64,000 bases of DNA from Purshia tridentata (lineage: Eukaryota; Streptophyta; Magnoliopsida; Rosales; Rosaceae). The DNA lies in contig QANT01000014.1 of the NCBI GenBank assembly GCA_003254885.1, positions 1 to 64,000 of the forward strand, read 5' to 3'. Made by a program: the position numbers and the translations under genes. The notes under the pieces are model-generated. The model searched no databases. It was given only the letters and a program-made list of their open reading frames with translations, and had not been told where the DNA came from. Of the stretch, positions 47,201 through 58,200 are shown in pieces (positions within the stretch are counted from its first letter, which is position 1; each line of letters opens with the position of its first letter).

Positions 47201-47953
47201 ATGGCGTAAAGTACGTTGGGACTTATTGACGCATCTACGTGATTATCCTAACTTATTTAAGATTTTTTATCAAGGTGAAAGATTTTATATTAGTCTTTTT
47301 GGAAAAGTGATATCCATATGGTTGAGTCTTTTATTTATCCTAACTTGTTTAATTTTTTTGTTTTAGGTGATGACTTGTATGACGGACTGACCAAGAGACT
47401 AGACCATTTTGAAGACAGTGCATACAGTCCACATTGGATGATCATGCCTGAGATGGGACACTTAATTGCCACTACTTATAAAGTTGTTGTGGTTCTTGTG
47501 GCAAAACGACAATGTCTTACATTTTTGCCATTGCACTTAAAGCCTACAGGGTTGGGCTCTCAGCTCAAAGAGATTGCTATAGGATTTCTTGACTCAATGC
47601 ATTTTATACAGGTACTCTCTTATAATTTTGTGCTTCAAGTACCAATGAATTTTCCTTGTTTAGATACTCTCTTATAATTTTATGCAGATATTCTCTTATA
47701 ATTTTATGCAGATACTCTCTTATAATTTTATGCAGATACTCTCTTATATATCACCAATGTTCATTTGTGTTTGTAGCTCAATATGACTCCAAGACACCCT
47801 TTGCCACCAATTGCAACGTGGTGGACGAAGTTAGCTCATCCCGATGCGAGACACCTAGGTGATATATATGCTGGCCGAGTAGCCAAATTCAAGGAACTTC
47901 TAGGCCTAGAAGATGTTGCAATAAGGGAGACAATTCGTTTGGACGATGTGTGA
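44238..47953 (+). CDS. FAR1-type MULE transposase fused to an OTU-like cysteine protease domain
   Basis: Seven exons read in phase: 44238-44276, 44696-44827, 44906-46134, 46229-46961, 47028-47274, 47367-47611, 47777-47953 (933 residues plus stop). Order: acidic N-terminus, FAR1/WRKY-GCM1-type zinc finger (FGCERHG, CGCPF, CGSHNH; about 85-180), MULE DDE core with Asp about 291 (IMDCTYKTNRY), Asp about 354 (VTDRELALKNA), CRWHI and Glu about 469 (VESAHARLKRQL), SWIM finger (CSCTIRRTHGLPCKHE), basic linker, then an OTU fold with Cys about 754 in DVDSDGHCGYRAVAHALG and a His near 872 (SMHFIQL). One internal stop, TGA 45422-45424, replaces the Arg expected in NARHRYRTKD (probably CGA to TGA by deamination); everything else is open. 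Expected roles: nuclear excision/integration and possible ubiquitin or peptide cleavage. It looks like a transposon gene, not a domesticated FRS gene, because of its TIRs and combs. Confidence 0.85.
44344..44656. repeat. Left palindrome comb of MULE-2, 33 bp spacing
   Basis: About nine 20 bp imperfect palindromes of the form TTCGGTT-N6-AACCGAA start at 44344, 44377, 44410, 44462, 44495, 44528, 44571, 44604 and 44637. Six of the eight steps are exactly 33 bp; the others are 52 and 43. Examples are TTCGGTTACTATCAACCGAA (44604) and TCCGGTTACATGTAGCCGGA (44495). They lie in the first intron of the transposase gene. Confidence 0.9.
47612..47756 (+). repeat. 24 bp tandem repeats ending in splice-acceptor-like sequence
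   Basis: In the last intron of the OTU gene, ATACTCTCTTATAATTTT then ATGCAG repeats about four times between 47612 and 47756. Each unit ends TTTTATGCAG, which looks like a 3' splice site. The acceptor used in the gene model (TTTGTAG at 47770-47776) lies downstream of the array. Confidence 0.85.
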
Positions 47954-48214
47954 CTGAGATACATGTTGTGTTGATTACTTTCAGAGATTTTCAGTGGCAT
48001 TTTGGTAAAAGTGATTTGTTGTTCGTGTATTTGGTATCGGGATTACATTTAATTTGTTTCATAAATACACATGAGTACCCAAAATTAGCTGAAAACTAAC
48101 AACAATATCATCATACAACAAATTAGAATAAAAAAAATTCATTCTTAAATAAACATTGGTAACCGAGGGTCCTAAAAGGTGAATAATGTCTCCGATAACA
48201 ATTACATTAAAATA
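47954..48214. other. Convergent 3' intergenic space in MULE-2
   Basis: 261 bp between the stop of the transposase-OTU gene and the stop of the PMD gene. AT-rich, with AATAAA-like words suitable for polyadenylation on both strands. Confidence 0.5.
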
Positions 48215-50242
48215 TCACTCTTGGCGACGATGGGCTCTTCTACGGAAGGTCAGAGTGTTTTGCAACTCGACATTTGTCATAAGTCGATGGATGCCCTCTA
48301 ACCCTTCAAACATGTAGTCGGGATCCAGCCTAGCCGCCTCGCGACCCATATCCATAAAACGCTGTGTAATACCCACCACGCGCCCCTCACGCTCCTGCAA
48401 AATTCAAAGGTACGACATTCGTTATTATGTATGACTAATAAGTTAAATAACATAACCTTAACTTTAACTTATACCTGGTAGTAGGCAGTGTCCCTAGATC
48501 TCCCAAATGATTGGGGATCAAACTCGCCTATGTTCCGTGGGTTTTGGACGGTCAAGTGTGATATGCGGCGGTACCAATCCATGTATCTGGGCACTGTATC
48601 CGAAGGAGCCCTCACTGGACGACTACGATGCTCATCAGACAATACATGATCCTCCCATGCCTCCCATTCTCCCTCAACATAATCATATAAAGACTTATAC
48701 GATGGAGCAGTGCGACCACGACTAATTCGAGATTGGACACGCGGTGGTGGAGGAATTGTTTGTACACGCCCAAATTGTCTAAGTACTTTGCCTGGGTAGT
48801 ACGGCTCAATCACTTCACAGCATCTAAGCATCCCTGAATAAAAGCAAATCTCATGAAGGGGATTATGCCCTCTACGAGATGCGTATGCATCCCATATGAC
48901 CTACAGATAAGATTTTGAAAATGTATATAAGCTTGTGAAATTTATACCAAATAAATATAGTTGAAACATAAATAAAATAAAAAACTAGAATGTTACAAAC
49001 AAGTGTACCTGGTCTGCAGTCAAACCATCTAACTTAACCCTTAACTTTGTCACATCATCCGATGATATTGCACCAGTAGCACGTGGTATCCAACGACGAG
49101 CACGAGGAGTTTCATCTCTATAAGTGTGATCATAGTCAGGGAGGAGCACTGCATAGAAGTGCTCATATACCCATGCCTCCAACAAAGTCAAATAGCCACT
49201 AATCTGCTTCACTTCAGCTCGGGAAGCTAACCCAAGTTGTCGATATAGCCACGCCAGACAACCGGGGCCCCATGCATACCCACCAACATCATCAAGATTG
49301 CGCAGAAGGCTAAGATAAGCCACACTTACCCTAGTACCACTCTTATCAACAAACAGAGTACAACCTAGGAGGTACAACAGGTAAGCCCGGGCTGCGCACC
49401 TGTTGGAATTTGCAGATTGTGTGTCATCTACACCTGAAAAAGTAGACCGTAACCACTCAAACCTCACGGACTGGCCACCAACATCTCCCAAGTCTTCCAA
49501 TGCATCGTCCTCGGTCACTCCAAGGCATTCCATCAGTAGAATACAAGCATCCACACGTTTCAAAGTCGGTGCAGACAATGCAATGCCGGTGATAGGAATA
49601 CCCAAGATGTTGGACACATCGTCCAAGGTGATGGTCAACTCACCAACAGGTAAGTGAAAACTGTTGGTCTCTGGATGCCATCTCTCCACAAAAGCTGAGA
49701 TGACGGTCTTATCAGGCGTGCGATAGGTACAATCGATCAATGGTAATAAGCCCGATGAGGAAATGTATGCCCTAAAGCGTCTGTTGTTGCTTCGTGATTG
49801 CCAATTCCATTCCCGAATCGTAGTCCACTTGTTTAACAATTTCAGTGGATGACGGTAGTCCTGTTGCATAAGATGTAAACGAATGAAATTAAATAAGGTG
49901 TGCTAATTATTATGGAATTATTATTCAGTAAAAGACACTTATAAAGTATCAAGGGTGTGTAAATTGTAGTACCTCATCTTGCCAAATTTCGTAAGCTATA
50001 TGTGTGTCAAAACTGACCAATACTGACTTATCTATTGGTCCAATAGAGGCTGGCACATTCTCTGGGGCTGGCTCATCCTCTGGGGCTGGTATATTGCCCT
50101 CACTGGCAGAAGCATGTAGTTGTCTAAGGAGCTCCTGTTCTTGTTGTCTTAACATATCTCTTTCTCGTCTAATGGAAGCCGTCGGACGACCTCGATCGCC
50201 ACGAGCTCCAGCTCGAGATGACTCCCCTCTCTCTCGACGCAT
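48215..50242 (-). CDS. Plant mobile domain (PMD) protein carried by MULE-2
   Basis: Four exons on the minus strand, all in phase 0 and fully open: 50242-49973, 49860-49009, 48900-48475, 48394-48215 (575 residues plus stop). Exon 1 (MRRERGESSRAGARGDRGRP) is charged with an RQQEQELLRQLH helix. Exon 2 holds the core of the aminotransferase-like plant mobile domain (RAYISSSGLLPLIDCTYRTP, FVERWHPETNSFHLPVGELT, TLDDVSNILGIPITG, ARAYLLYLLGCTLF, YAWGPGCLAWLYRQL). Exon 3 continues with YSGMLRCCEVIEPYYPGKVL and a Pro/Arg-rich stretch, and exon 4 ends FRRRAHRRQE. Start 50242 was chosen because upstream codons overlap the palindrome comb. Host PMD proteins MAIN/MAIL1 act with a PP7-like phosphatase in transposon silencing and gene control; many PMD genes are known to travel with transposons. 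Intactness suggests selection or recent arrival. Confidence 0.85.
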
Positions 50243-50331
50243 ATCTACCTTCAAAATTAACAAATTGGTAAAAAAAGAAGATAGAAAAAAAAAAGTGCTT
50301 CGATCACACATAGCCGGATAAGATGACAATG

Positions 50332-50483
50332 TTCGGCTAGGGTCAGCCGAACTATACAATAACTTTCGGTTGTTTTCAACCGGACAAAATTTTTTTGTTC
50401 GGTTGGTACCAACCGAAAGAAGCAACACTGTCCGGTTGATACCAACCGAATATAGTTGTCGTTCTCGGTAGACCAGAGCCGAA
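50332..50483. repeat. Right palindrome comb of MULE-2, exact 33 bp spacing
   Basis: Five 20 bp units start at 50332, 50365, 50398, 50431 and 50464, every step exactly 33 bp. They include TTCGGCTAGGGTCAGCCGAA and the perfect palindrome TTCGGTTGGTACCAACCGAA at 50398. The unit design is the same as in the left comb. They lie upstream of the PMD gene start. Confidence 0.92.
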
Positions 50484-50859
50484 CACGGCCTCCGACAGCA
50501 AAATATTTTGCAACCCAGAAATCCCCCAAAACCTCGAACAAATGGTTAAAATTCAGATAAAAACAACAAACCCATCATAAAATACGTTTAATTTGCCCAA
50601 AACAACAAACAAAAAGCTTGGGAACTTACTTTTTCAAGTGAGATTCAAAGCTTGTTGCCCAAAACAACAACCTCCAGCAGCTCAACAACCAGCACAGCTC
50701 AACAACCAGTGACGGTGGCGGCAGCAGCAGCAGAGACGGGCGTCCGGCGGGTGTGGGCTGAAGCAAACCGAAAATTTCGGTTGTAGGTGGCTGAGATGCG
50801 GTTTGCTGTTCGGTGGTGGTGAGATCAGCTGGCTGTTGGGAGTGATTTGGGTATGGGGA

Positions 50860-51089
50860 TAGTGTAAATGATTGGGTGGGGAGAGAAATTTGTTGTTGTT
50901 GGGTATGTGGGTAAAAATATGGGTAAGAAGAGAAAATGACAATAATGGGTTGGGTATCTATTAACAAGGGTAATGTGGTAATTGGGATTGGGTAAATTAA
51001 GAAAAAATTGATTTGAAAAAGGTGAGTGCTGGGTAAATTAAGAAATTGGGTAACAAAAGAAGATAGTTGGGTATAAATAGAAATTCCCT
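50860..51089 (-). repeat. Right terminal region of MULE-2
   Basis: On the minus strand it starts AGGGAATTTCTATTTATACC and continues with TTACCCAATTTC and ATTACCACATTACCC. The same sequence forms the left end of the deleted relative (26770-26940). Confidence 0.8.
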
Positions 51090-51099
51090 TAAATTTATC

Positions 51100-51560
51100 A
51101 GTGCCCGTGCATTTCATATCTTTTAGCAAAATAACTTTACATGAACATCTTTTTATAGTTGAGGACATTATTTTCAATTTGTTACAATTAAGGATTTTAC
51201 TTTCACTTACAGTTCAATCAAGAGTTTTTCATCACTTTTATGTTAATTGTTGTTTAAAAATCACCAAGTGACTTGCACGTCCGTTAACTCTATGGCAATT
51301 TTCCACTTTTCCATTGCGATTTAAGTATATAAAAAATCCTTAGTAAAAACACACATTCATAAAAAAAACAAAAAAAAACTCATCCAGACAAAATCAAAAA
51401 GTGAAGAGGTGAAAAGGAGAGTGAGGACTCTAGAGAATCTTTTCAATTCCAAATTGTGTGTTTGCAACCAAAGGTGACATTTGCAACTTTAATTGAGAAT
51501 GGATCTATTTGAGTTTAGCAGATATCATGGAGATCCTCCAATCTATAGTAAGTAGTCCCG
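51100..51560 (+). mobile_element. End fragment of another MULE with transposase first exon
   Basis: ATG at 51499 opens a short exon MDLFEFSRYHGDPPIY followed by donor GTAAGT at 51548. Its length, the closing P-(L/I)-Y and the position after a TIR-like leader match exon 1 of the mudrA-type gene in MULE-1 (MAW...TPLY, donor at 7473). No later transposase exon follows, so only the end of an element is left. Confidence 0.45.
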
Positions 51561-54260
51561 TGTTCCATCTTTGGGATTTTTAGTCGCCATTTGTGTTTTT
51601 GATGTTAGGGTTTAGTCTTTTCGTATAGCTTTTGTCTCCTTATTGGTTGAATTTCGATCTCTTTATAACGAGGTATCAATTTTATTGACCAAGTGGAGTG
51701 AGTGTGTTGAGTTATGTTTGGGTGACTTCATTGTGTTTTTGACATTTAGCACTTCAGTATCAATTTCTAGGGTAGATTGGATTTAAGCACTGCATCTTGT
51801 ATCTTGGCCAAAAAAAAAGCACCGCATCCCGTAGAATTATGGAGGTTGGCTTTTCTTTTTGATACATGATGCGGCTTATTTTTTATCGATGCTCATTGTT
51901 GTATTCGTGGACAAAACGGTAGTGTTAATTTGATGGTGCTTTGAATCATATAGCATATTATGTTGTAGCAGCAAAGCACACTTAATATGTAACCATGATA
52001 TGCAATTGACTCACACTGTTAAATTAAGCATGTATTCATATTAAAAATTCAGTATTAGACTAATTCAGTCATATATATAAGAATAAACTTTGATAAGGCA
52101 CTCAAGAAAACGCAGCCAAACTTATATGATTCATGCAACCATGGATTTATATGACAGAAGAGGCAACTGTTACATGATCGAAAAAGAAAATACTAGCTGA
52201 ACCCTTATGCTTGCTGATGTGTCTATATGTAGATCCTCAGATTATTTGAATCAACCAAATTGTAAAAAAAGCACACAACAGCACCCTTTCTAAAGTTGGG
52301 GTTTAATTAGAGATTAAACAATACTTAATTTGGATAAAAGTATTATTAAAATTGATTGAGCCTAACTTCATGCTTACTCTTAGGTAAGGTTATCATCTCT
52401 CCAGTGTCCAGCCAAGTGGAGAGTGACAGAAGTGAAGTGATACCAAGTTTGAGATATGTATGCCATAAGATTTAAGTCATGATGTTATTCTTAGTTGCAT
52501 GTCTTTATCGGTAATAAGATAAGGGATTAGTCATGCATTCACTGCATCTTCATTGTAAATGTATAAGGGACCCACAATGACAAAATGTTATATATATTCC
52601 AAATAATGTATATTCATCATGCCATCACTCATGTTGGTCTCATTGTTTGTCCTTTTCCTAAATTTATTTAATAATTAAATTTCATGCGTTCCTTCTCAAA
52701 CAAAAAATAATACAATATAATAATTTTGATGCTTTTACTTTTAATGCAATACTTCCTAACTTTTGAAAATTTTATCCATTCTTTATACACTCTTTTTAAG
52801 CTACCACATCTGCTTGAATGAATATATAAATTAAGTTATAAACTAATAATATATAGCACCAAAGAATATATAAACTAATTAATATGATTACTTTTTGTTA
52901 TGTAAAAGGTTTATATATAAAGATTCTATTACAAAGATTTATTCTTTTCACATCAATTTCGATGATTTGTTGATTATCAATAAGTAGTCATTTTTTAATG
53001 GTGACATAGTTTTGAGAATATATGTTTACACAGTATAAATATATAGATCGATATTGACAAAATATTTTAAAAAATAGATAAAAAGTCCTTTTGGTTAATT
53101 TTTTTCAAAAAATTGCTCTTTGTTGTATTTCCTTTTTTCTTCCTTTCATACAGTGCTCACCATTTTCTCTTGAAAGGCAGAAAGTATAGTGGAGGCTTCT
53201 ATGAAAAATTGTTATATGTCATCCTCAAGGAATGGGCCCGATGGGGTTGTGGCAGTCTAGCTTATCTTTGGAGATATAGCAAAAAGAGCTTGCTTTAATA
53301 TTTCTTCATGCCCAAGTGAGCAGTTGCAATACAATATATCTTGTAAAAGAAGTGATTAAGACTCAAGTCATTAGAAACTATCAAAATTATAAGTTTAGTT
53401 AAAAAAGAACTCATTTATATAGCTTATTAAAACACTATATATAAATTTAAAATAATTTGAAAACAATATGTTTGGGACTAGAAATGATCAAGATTCAAGT
53501 CCATATGTGAATGGAGATATGGGGTCAAAATTTTGTATTGTCCTCTTATGTATAATTCACATATCAATCAGTATAAAATTGTTTTCACACACATTCTTGT
53601 GATTTTATGTCTATCAGTCTAAAAGCTACAAGAATATTGTTGTTGAAACTAAAATAGGGATGCAAGTGAATAAAGGGTCAAACTACAAGACCAAATGAGT
53701 AATTTGGGGGAAAAAGAAAAGAAAATATAGAAGAAAGAAAGTGATAAAAATATAGTTGAAGGGGGAGACCCCAAGTTGGGGTATACTTATTATACAACTT
53801 TTCTTTCTCTCATTTTCATGATCAAATATTTAAAAGTGGGACTGCGGTATTTGGATCCTCTCATTTTCTCCTTTTCATTTTATCTTATTATCTTCCCCAA
53901 ATTTCATCCAATATCTGATTATTTTCGTGGAAGCAGAGATAAAAGTTGCTCCAAGACTTGAAGTCTTCCTTCCTTTTTTTCGGCCACTGAAGTCTTCCTT
54001 GAATAATAGTAAATTAGTGGTAGTGATCATAGTGACTGTTTTACTTTTTTGGCCATCAGCTTTGCAGCTCTTCCATGGGCGGTTTTGCTTTTGGTGTCGT
54101 GTACTCATGTGCATAGCGTAGGAGAGATTCTACCTACCCACCTTTTAAAAATAAAAATTACATTTTTAATGTCAGATCGTCAGTGTCAGAGGATTAGGCA
54201 AGACACTTAGCGATACGTGGCGCTGTTTGATTGGGTAATGATAACCCAGAGAAAAACCTT
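51561..54260. other. Intergenic region upstream of callose synthase
   Basis: AT-rich sequence of about 2.7 kb without a supportable gene or element end; scattered short frames only. The last kilobase is the likely promoter of the callose synthase gene. Confidence 0.5.
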
Positions 54261-54495
54261 GACTTGGGAAAATGAATAGTTGGGCTTTCCTGTGTGTGCA
54301 TGCTGCCCTTTGGCCCTTCCTCTCTGTTGGTAGCCTTCTTTACAGTTGGAGAGTTAGAGCACAAGCACACACATCTTCTCTCTTTCTCACTTTGAAGTTT
54401 CACAGTGCTCACCGTGTGCCTGTATGTTTAAGTTTCTGTTCTATTGTTTCCTTCTTGTATTGGGTCTTTGAAGCTCAACGCATCTGTAGCAACTG
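54260..54495 (+). promoter_or_regulatory. Probable 5' untranslated exon of callose synthase
   Basis: A pyrimidine-rich transcribed-looking stretch ends CATCTGTAGCAACTG with donor GTAAGC at 54496. The next acceptor, TTCTTTAG at 55184-55191, lies 16 bp before the start codon. A leader intron of about 0.7 kb is therefore likely. The transcription start itself cannot be fixed from sequence. Confidence 0.45.
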
Positions 54496-55207
54496 GTAAG
54501 CGTTTACTTGCTTCTTCTTTTTTCTCTTACTAAGTTTCTCTCTCTTTCTTTTAAACTTCCCTGAACCCAGTTCAGCGTTTCTCTTTTGCTTCTTGGTTGT
54601 TGAAACAAGGTGGGATTCTAAGTAATTGAAGCAAACACAAAACGGTAAAAAGCTTAGATTTCAGATCACTCTGTTTCTTGGGTTGGCTTTCTGTGTGATC
54701 AGGAACAATATGGTGGATTTGGGCTTAGTCGGAATGAGTTTCTACACATTTTGAATTCTATTGCTTTCTTGCCTCCCTTCCACTTTTATTTCTGTACCAT
54801 GCTTTGCTTTTCTCTGTTTCCGCAAAGTTGTTAATTTTTCTCTTTATATTTCCATTTCATTCTGTTTTGCTGTTAAGAGAGGACTTCGCGAAAAGTAGAT
54901 AGAATCTGTATCTTTCATATTCTGTTGTTTAAATCTCTTAAAGGAAATGTTACTCAAACAAAGTCAAATAGTAAAATTAGACCCAGTTGAGTGAACTTCA
55001 TAGTTTCCATGGATCACAAGTTATGAAATTGTTAAAACCCAATTTCTCTGCTGATCCCATATTACTTGGCATCCAAATTAGGTTCTCTGTTCACTTAAGT
55101 TAATCATTATGTGAAAGAGAATTTGCGAGACTTTCCTCTTTCTCCTTATTCTTGTGTCATTGGGTTCAACTGGTTTATTGGTATTCTTTAGGGCTTAAAT
55201 AATAGAG

Positions 55208-58200
55208 ATGGCATATAGAAGGGGGTTTGATCAGCAACCGCGGAGGCCGATTCTGCGGACTCAGACTGCCGGAAGTTTTGGAGAGCCGATGTTGGATAGC
55301 GAGGTGGTGCCTTCTTCGCTGCAGGATATTGCTCCTATTCTTCGTGTTGCAAATGAAGTCGAGTCTAGGAATCCAAGAGTTGCATATCTCTGTGAGTTGC
55401 ATTTTCTCATGTTATATGCTGGTATTATGTTATCTTTTCGTATGTATATGCCATGCATGTTTGTTATGAAGTGTCGTTTTGATTGATCAGAGGCTTCAGA
55501 GCTCATCAAACCAATTGGATTTATTGTAGTGTAGCTTATATTCCCATAGCTTCTGACTCCCGTATGCAAAAGGTAAATGTGATGGATGAAAATTTTCTCT
55601 CTCCTTGATCATGCAACACGATTCAAACATCAGGTCTTGTCCAGTGTGAAAGGAATACACGATGGATTTTGTTTTTCAATGACGATTAATCCCTAACCCC
55701 ATCAAATTAGGTAAGGGAAAACCCCAGGTACGCCGCCCATTTGGGTGTGGGAATCTTCAGGTACATGCAGATTCCCTTGAAACATGTGAAACAGGTGAAT
55801 CAGTGGTTATGAGAACCATAACTACTGAGGAGCTGGTCCCAAGGGGTTGAGAAGATTTGAACTCGAAGAATTATGCTTTCTAAGGCATGTTGCCTTGCCA
55901 ACTAATCCATCCCTTGGGGTATAATTTACCATTTTTTTCTTTAAGATGCAATTATAAATACATCTATATTTATTTTTAAATCTATTTATTTACATTTATT
56001 GAGGCTATGCTAGATTATTTCTAGTCAGTGGAATGTATGGTTAGTGGATAATGCATCTAACATGCAAGGAGATGATAGTGCTCATTCAATTTGGTTGTAT
56101 CTTTGCCATTGCACTTTCTTCCGTGAAGTTCAAAAGCAGCTATGTGCAAGACAAAATTTGTCCTTCCTTAAATATATCTTTTGTTTTTTCTTAATGGTGA
56201 AGTGCTACTTTACAATTATAAATACATCTATATTTATTTTTAAATCTGTTTATTTACATTTATTGAGGCTATGCTAGATTATTCCTAGTCAGTGGAATGT
56301 ATGGTTAGTGGATAATGCATCTAACATGCAAGGAGATGATAGTGCTCATTTAATTTGGTTGTATCTTTGCCATTGCACTTTCTTCCGTGAAGTTCAAAAG
56401 CAGCTATGCACAAGACAAAATTTGTCCTTCCTTAAATATATCTTTTGTTCTTTCTTAATGGTGAAGTGCTACTTTGTTATTTTTCCCCCTGTTGTAATAC
56501 AACAGGTTATCTTTTAAAAGTTTATCATGACATGATGATCTCTGTATAAAATCAATGACATTTTTGTGAACTCTGTTGTATGTTTTTTTTTTTTGGGAGA
56601 GAACTCTGTTGTCTGTTCAGGAGTCCATTTCATACTAATGTCTATGTTGGAACTTCGAATTAGGTCGGTTCTATGCCTTTGAGAAAGCTCACAGACTAGA
56701 TCCCACATCTAGTGGACGTGGTGTTCGCCAGTTTAAAACTGCACTTCTTCAACGTCTGGAAAGGGTAAGCTTTGATTTCCCTAAGTAATTGCAACAACTT
56801 TTTTTTCTTATATGTGATGTGATCTTTAAGGACATTATTAATTTATTACCAAAGAAAGAAAGAAAGAAAGAAAGAAATAGATGAATAGATAGATAACTAG
56901 ATAATAAATAAATTGAGTTAAAAAATGAATGAATATATGAATAAGTGCATAAATAAATAAGAACTGAAAAAAACGATATGAGGAATGGAATTCAAATTCA
57001 CATTGGACATAGTAAGGAATAATTGATTTTCTTCTCAAAAAAGTTAGTATTTGTTGGACAATATTTATCATTTTAGCTTCCAATATTTATCAAGGATATC
57101 TATCTGGAATTGAGCTGAGATATTACTTTTCATTTTGATTCATTTCAGGAAAATGACACAACATTGGCAGGCAAGGCAAAGAGTGATGCTCGGGAAATGC
57201 AGAGTTTTTATCGAGATTACTACAAAAAATACATTCAAGCTTTGCAGAATGCTGCTGATAAAGCAGATCGGTTTGTCTCTAATAGTATTGATGTGTGCTT
57301 TGTTTGATTGAAAAGTTGCTCTGTTGCATTTTATTTTAGTATTTTGAAGTTCTTGTTCCTAACACAGTGCGCAACTGACAAAAGCATACCAAACTGCTGC
57401 TGTGTTATTTGAGGTGTTGAAGGCTGTCAATCAGACAGAGGCTGTTGAAGTAGCTGAGGAGGTGAAATAGAAGTTTTCGACCTGTAACTTTTACATAAGA
57501 CTAATCTTCATTTTACACTTGTTTCCTGCTAACTTTATATTTTGTCCTGCAGATTTTTGAAGCTCATGCTAAGGTTGAAGAAAAACAGCAGATATATGCA
57601 CCTTACAATATTCTTCCTCTTGATCCTGATAGTCAAAATCAGGCAATCATGAGATATCCTGAGGTTTCAACATTTCATTTTAAACAGAATAAGTATTATG
57701 TCTATAGACATTAGACTGCAGGTGAAACATGTTGCCTCTTTTTTTGCTTTACAGATTCATGCTACTGTTTCTGCACTCCGTAACACAAGGGGCCTACCAT
57801 GGCCGAAGGGACACAAGAAAAAAGTAGATGAAGACATTCTAGACTGGCTTCAGGCTATGTTTGGTTTTCAGGTGAGGTGACTAACCAAATCACTTATCAT
57901 ACACGACTTAGTTTTTTATATTTCATCACCAGGCTATGCCCCACTCAATGTGCAGAAGGATAATGTGGCAAATCAAAGGGAACACTTGATTCTGTTGGTT
58001 GCTAATGTTCACATACGGCAATTACCAAAGCCTGATCAGCAACCCAAGGTTTTTATTCTTCTCAGTTCTAGCTTATATGTTCACTTTCTGATCTAGGGTT
58101 TTCTTTTTGGCTGCCAGCTTACTCTACATACCAAATATTTTTCTTTTACAGTTGGATGATCGTGCTTTAACGGAAGTGATGAAGAAACTGTTCAAAAATT

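Larger units (their letters stand above)
43934..51089 (+). mobile_element. MULE-2: near-complete Mutator-like element with OTU and PMD genes
   Basis: A 7.16 kb element. Its ends begin AGGGAAATTT on the left and, inverted, AGGGAATTTC on the right, followed by related T/ACCC-rich sequence (ATACCCAACAC, TTACCCAAT). The TIRs are diverged and a few hundred bp long. Contents in order: left TIR, a comb of palindromes at 33 bp spacing (44344-44656), the transposase-OTU gene on plus, the PMD gene on minus, a second comb (50332-50483), right TIR. A clear 9 bp target duplication is not visible. Coding regions are almost intact (one stop), so this is far younger than MULE-1, and a deleted relative is present at 26765-27695. 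Confidence 0.88.

Noticed and set aside
50243-50428. Upstream extension of the PMD protein to an earlier Met
   Set aside because: The extension would be encoded by the palindrome comb, has no PMD-like composition, and the Met at 50242 is followed directly by the charged N-terminus.
44344-50483. CRISPR-like regular repeats with spacers
   Set aside because: The regular 33 bp spacing looks CRISPR-like, but this is plant nuclear DNA, the repeats are imperfect 20 bp palindromes with 13 bp gaps, they sit at both ends of a Mutator element, and there are no cas genes.
43925-51098. 9 bp target duplication of MULE-2
   Set aside because: Flanks are both AT-rich with a shared ATTTAT word but do not give an exact 9 bp duplication at the TIR ends.
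55690-55925. Functional tRNA gene
   Set aside because: A and B boxes are present, but no cloverleaf with paired acceptor stem and anticodon arm could be drawn; SINE fits better.
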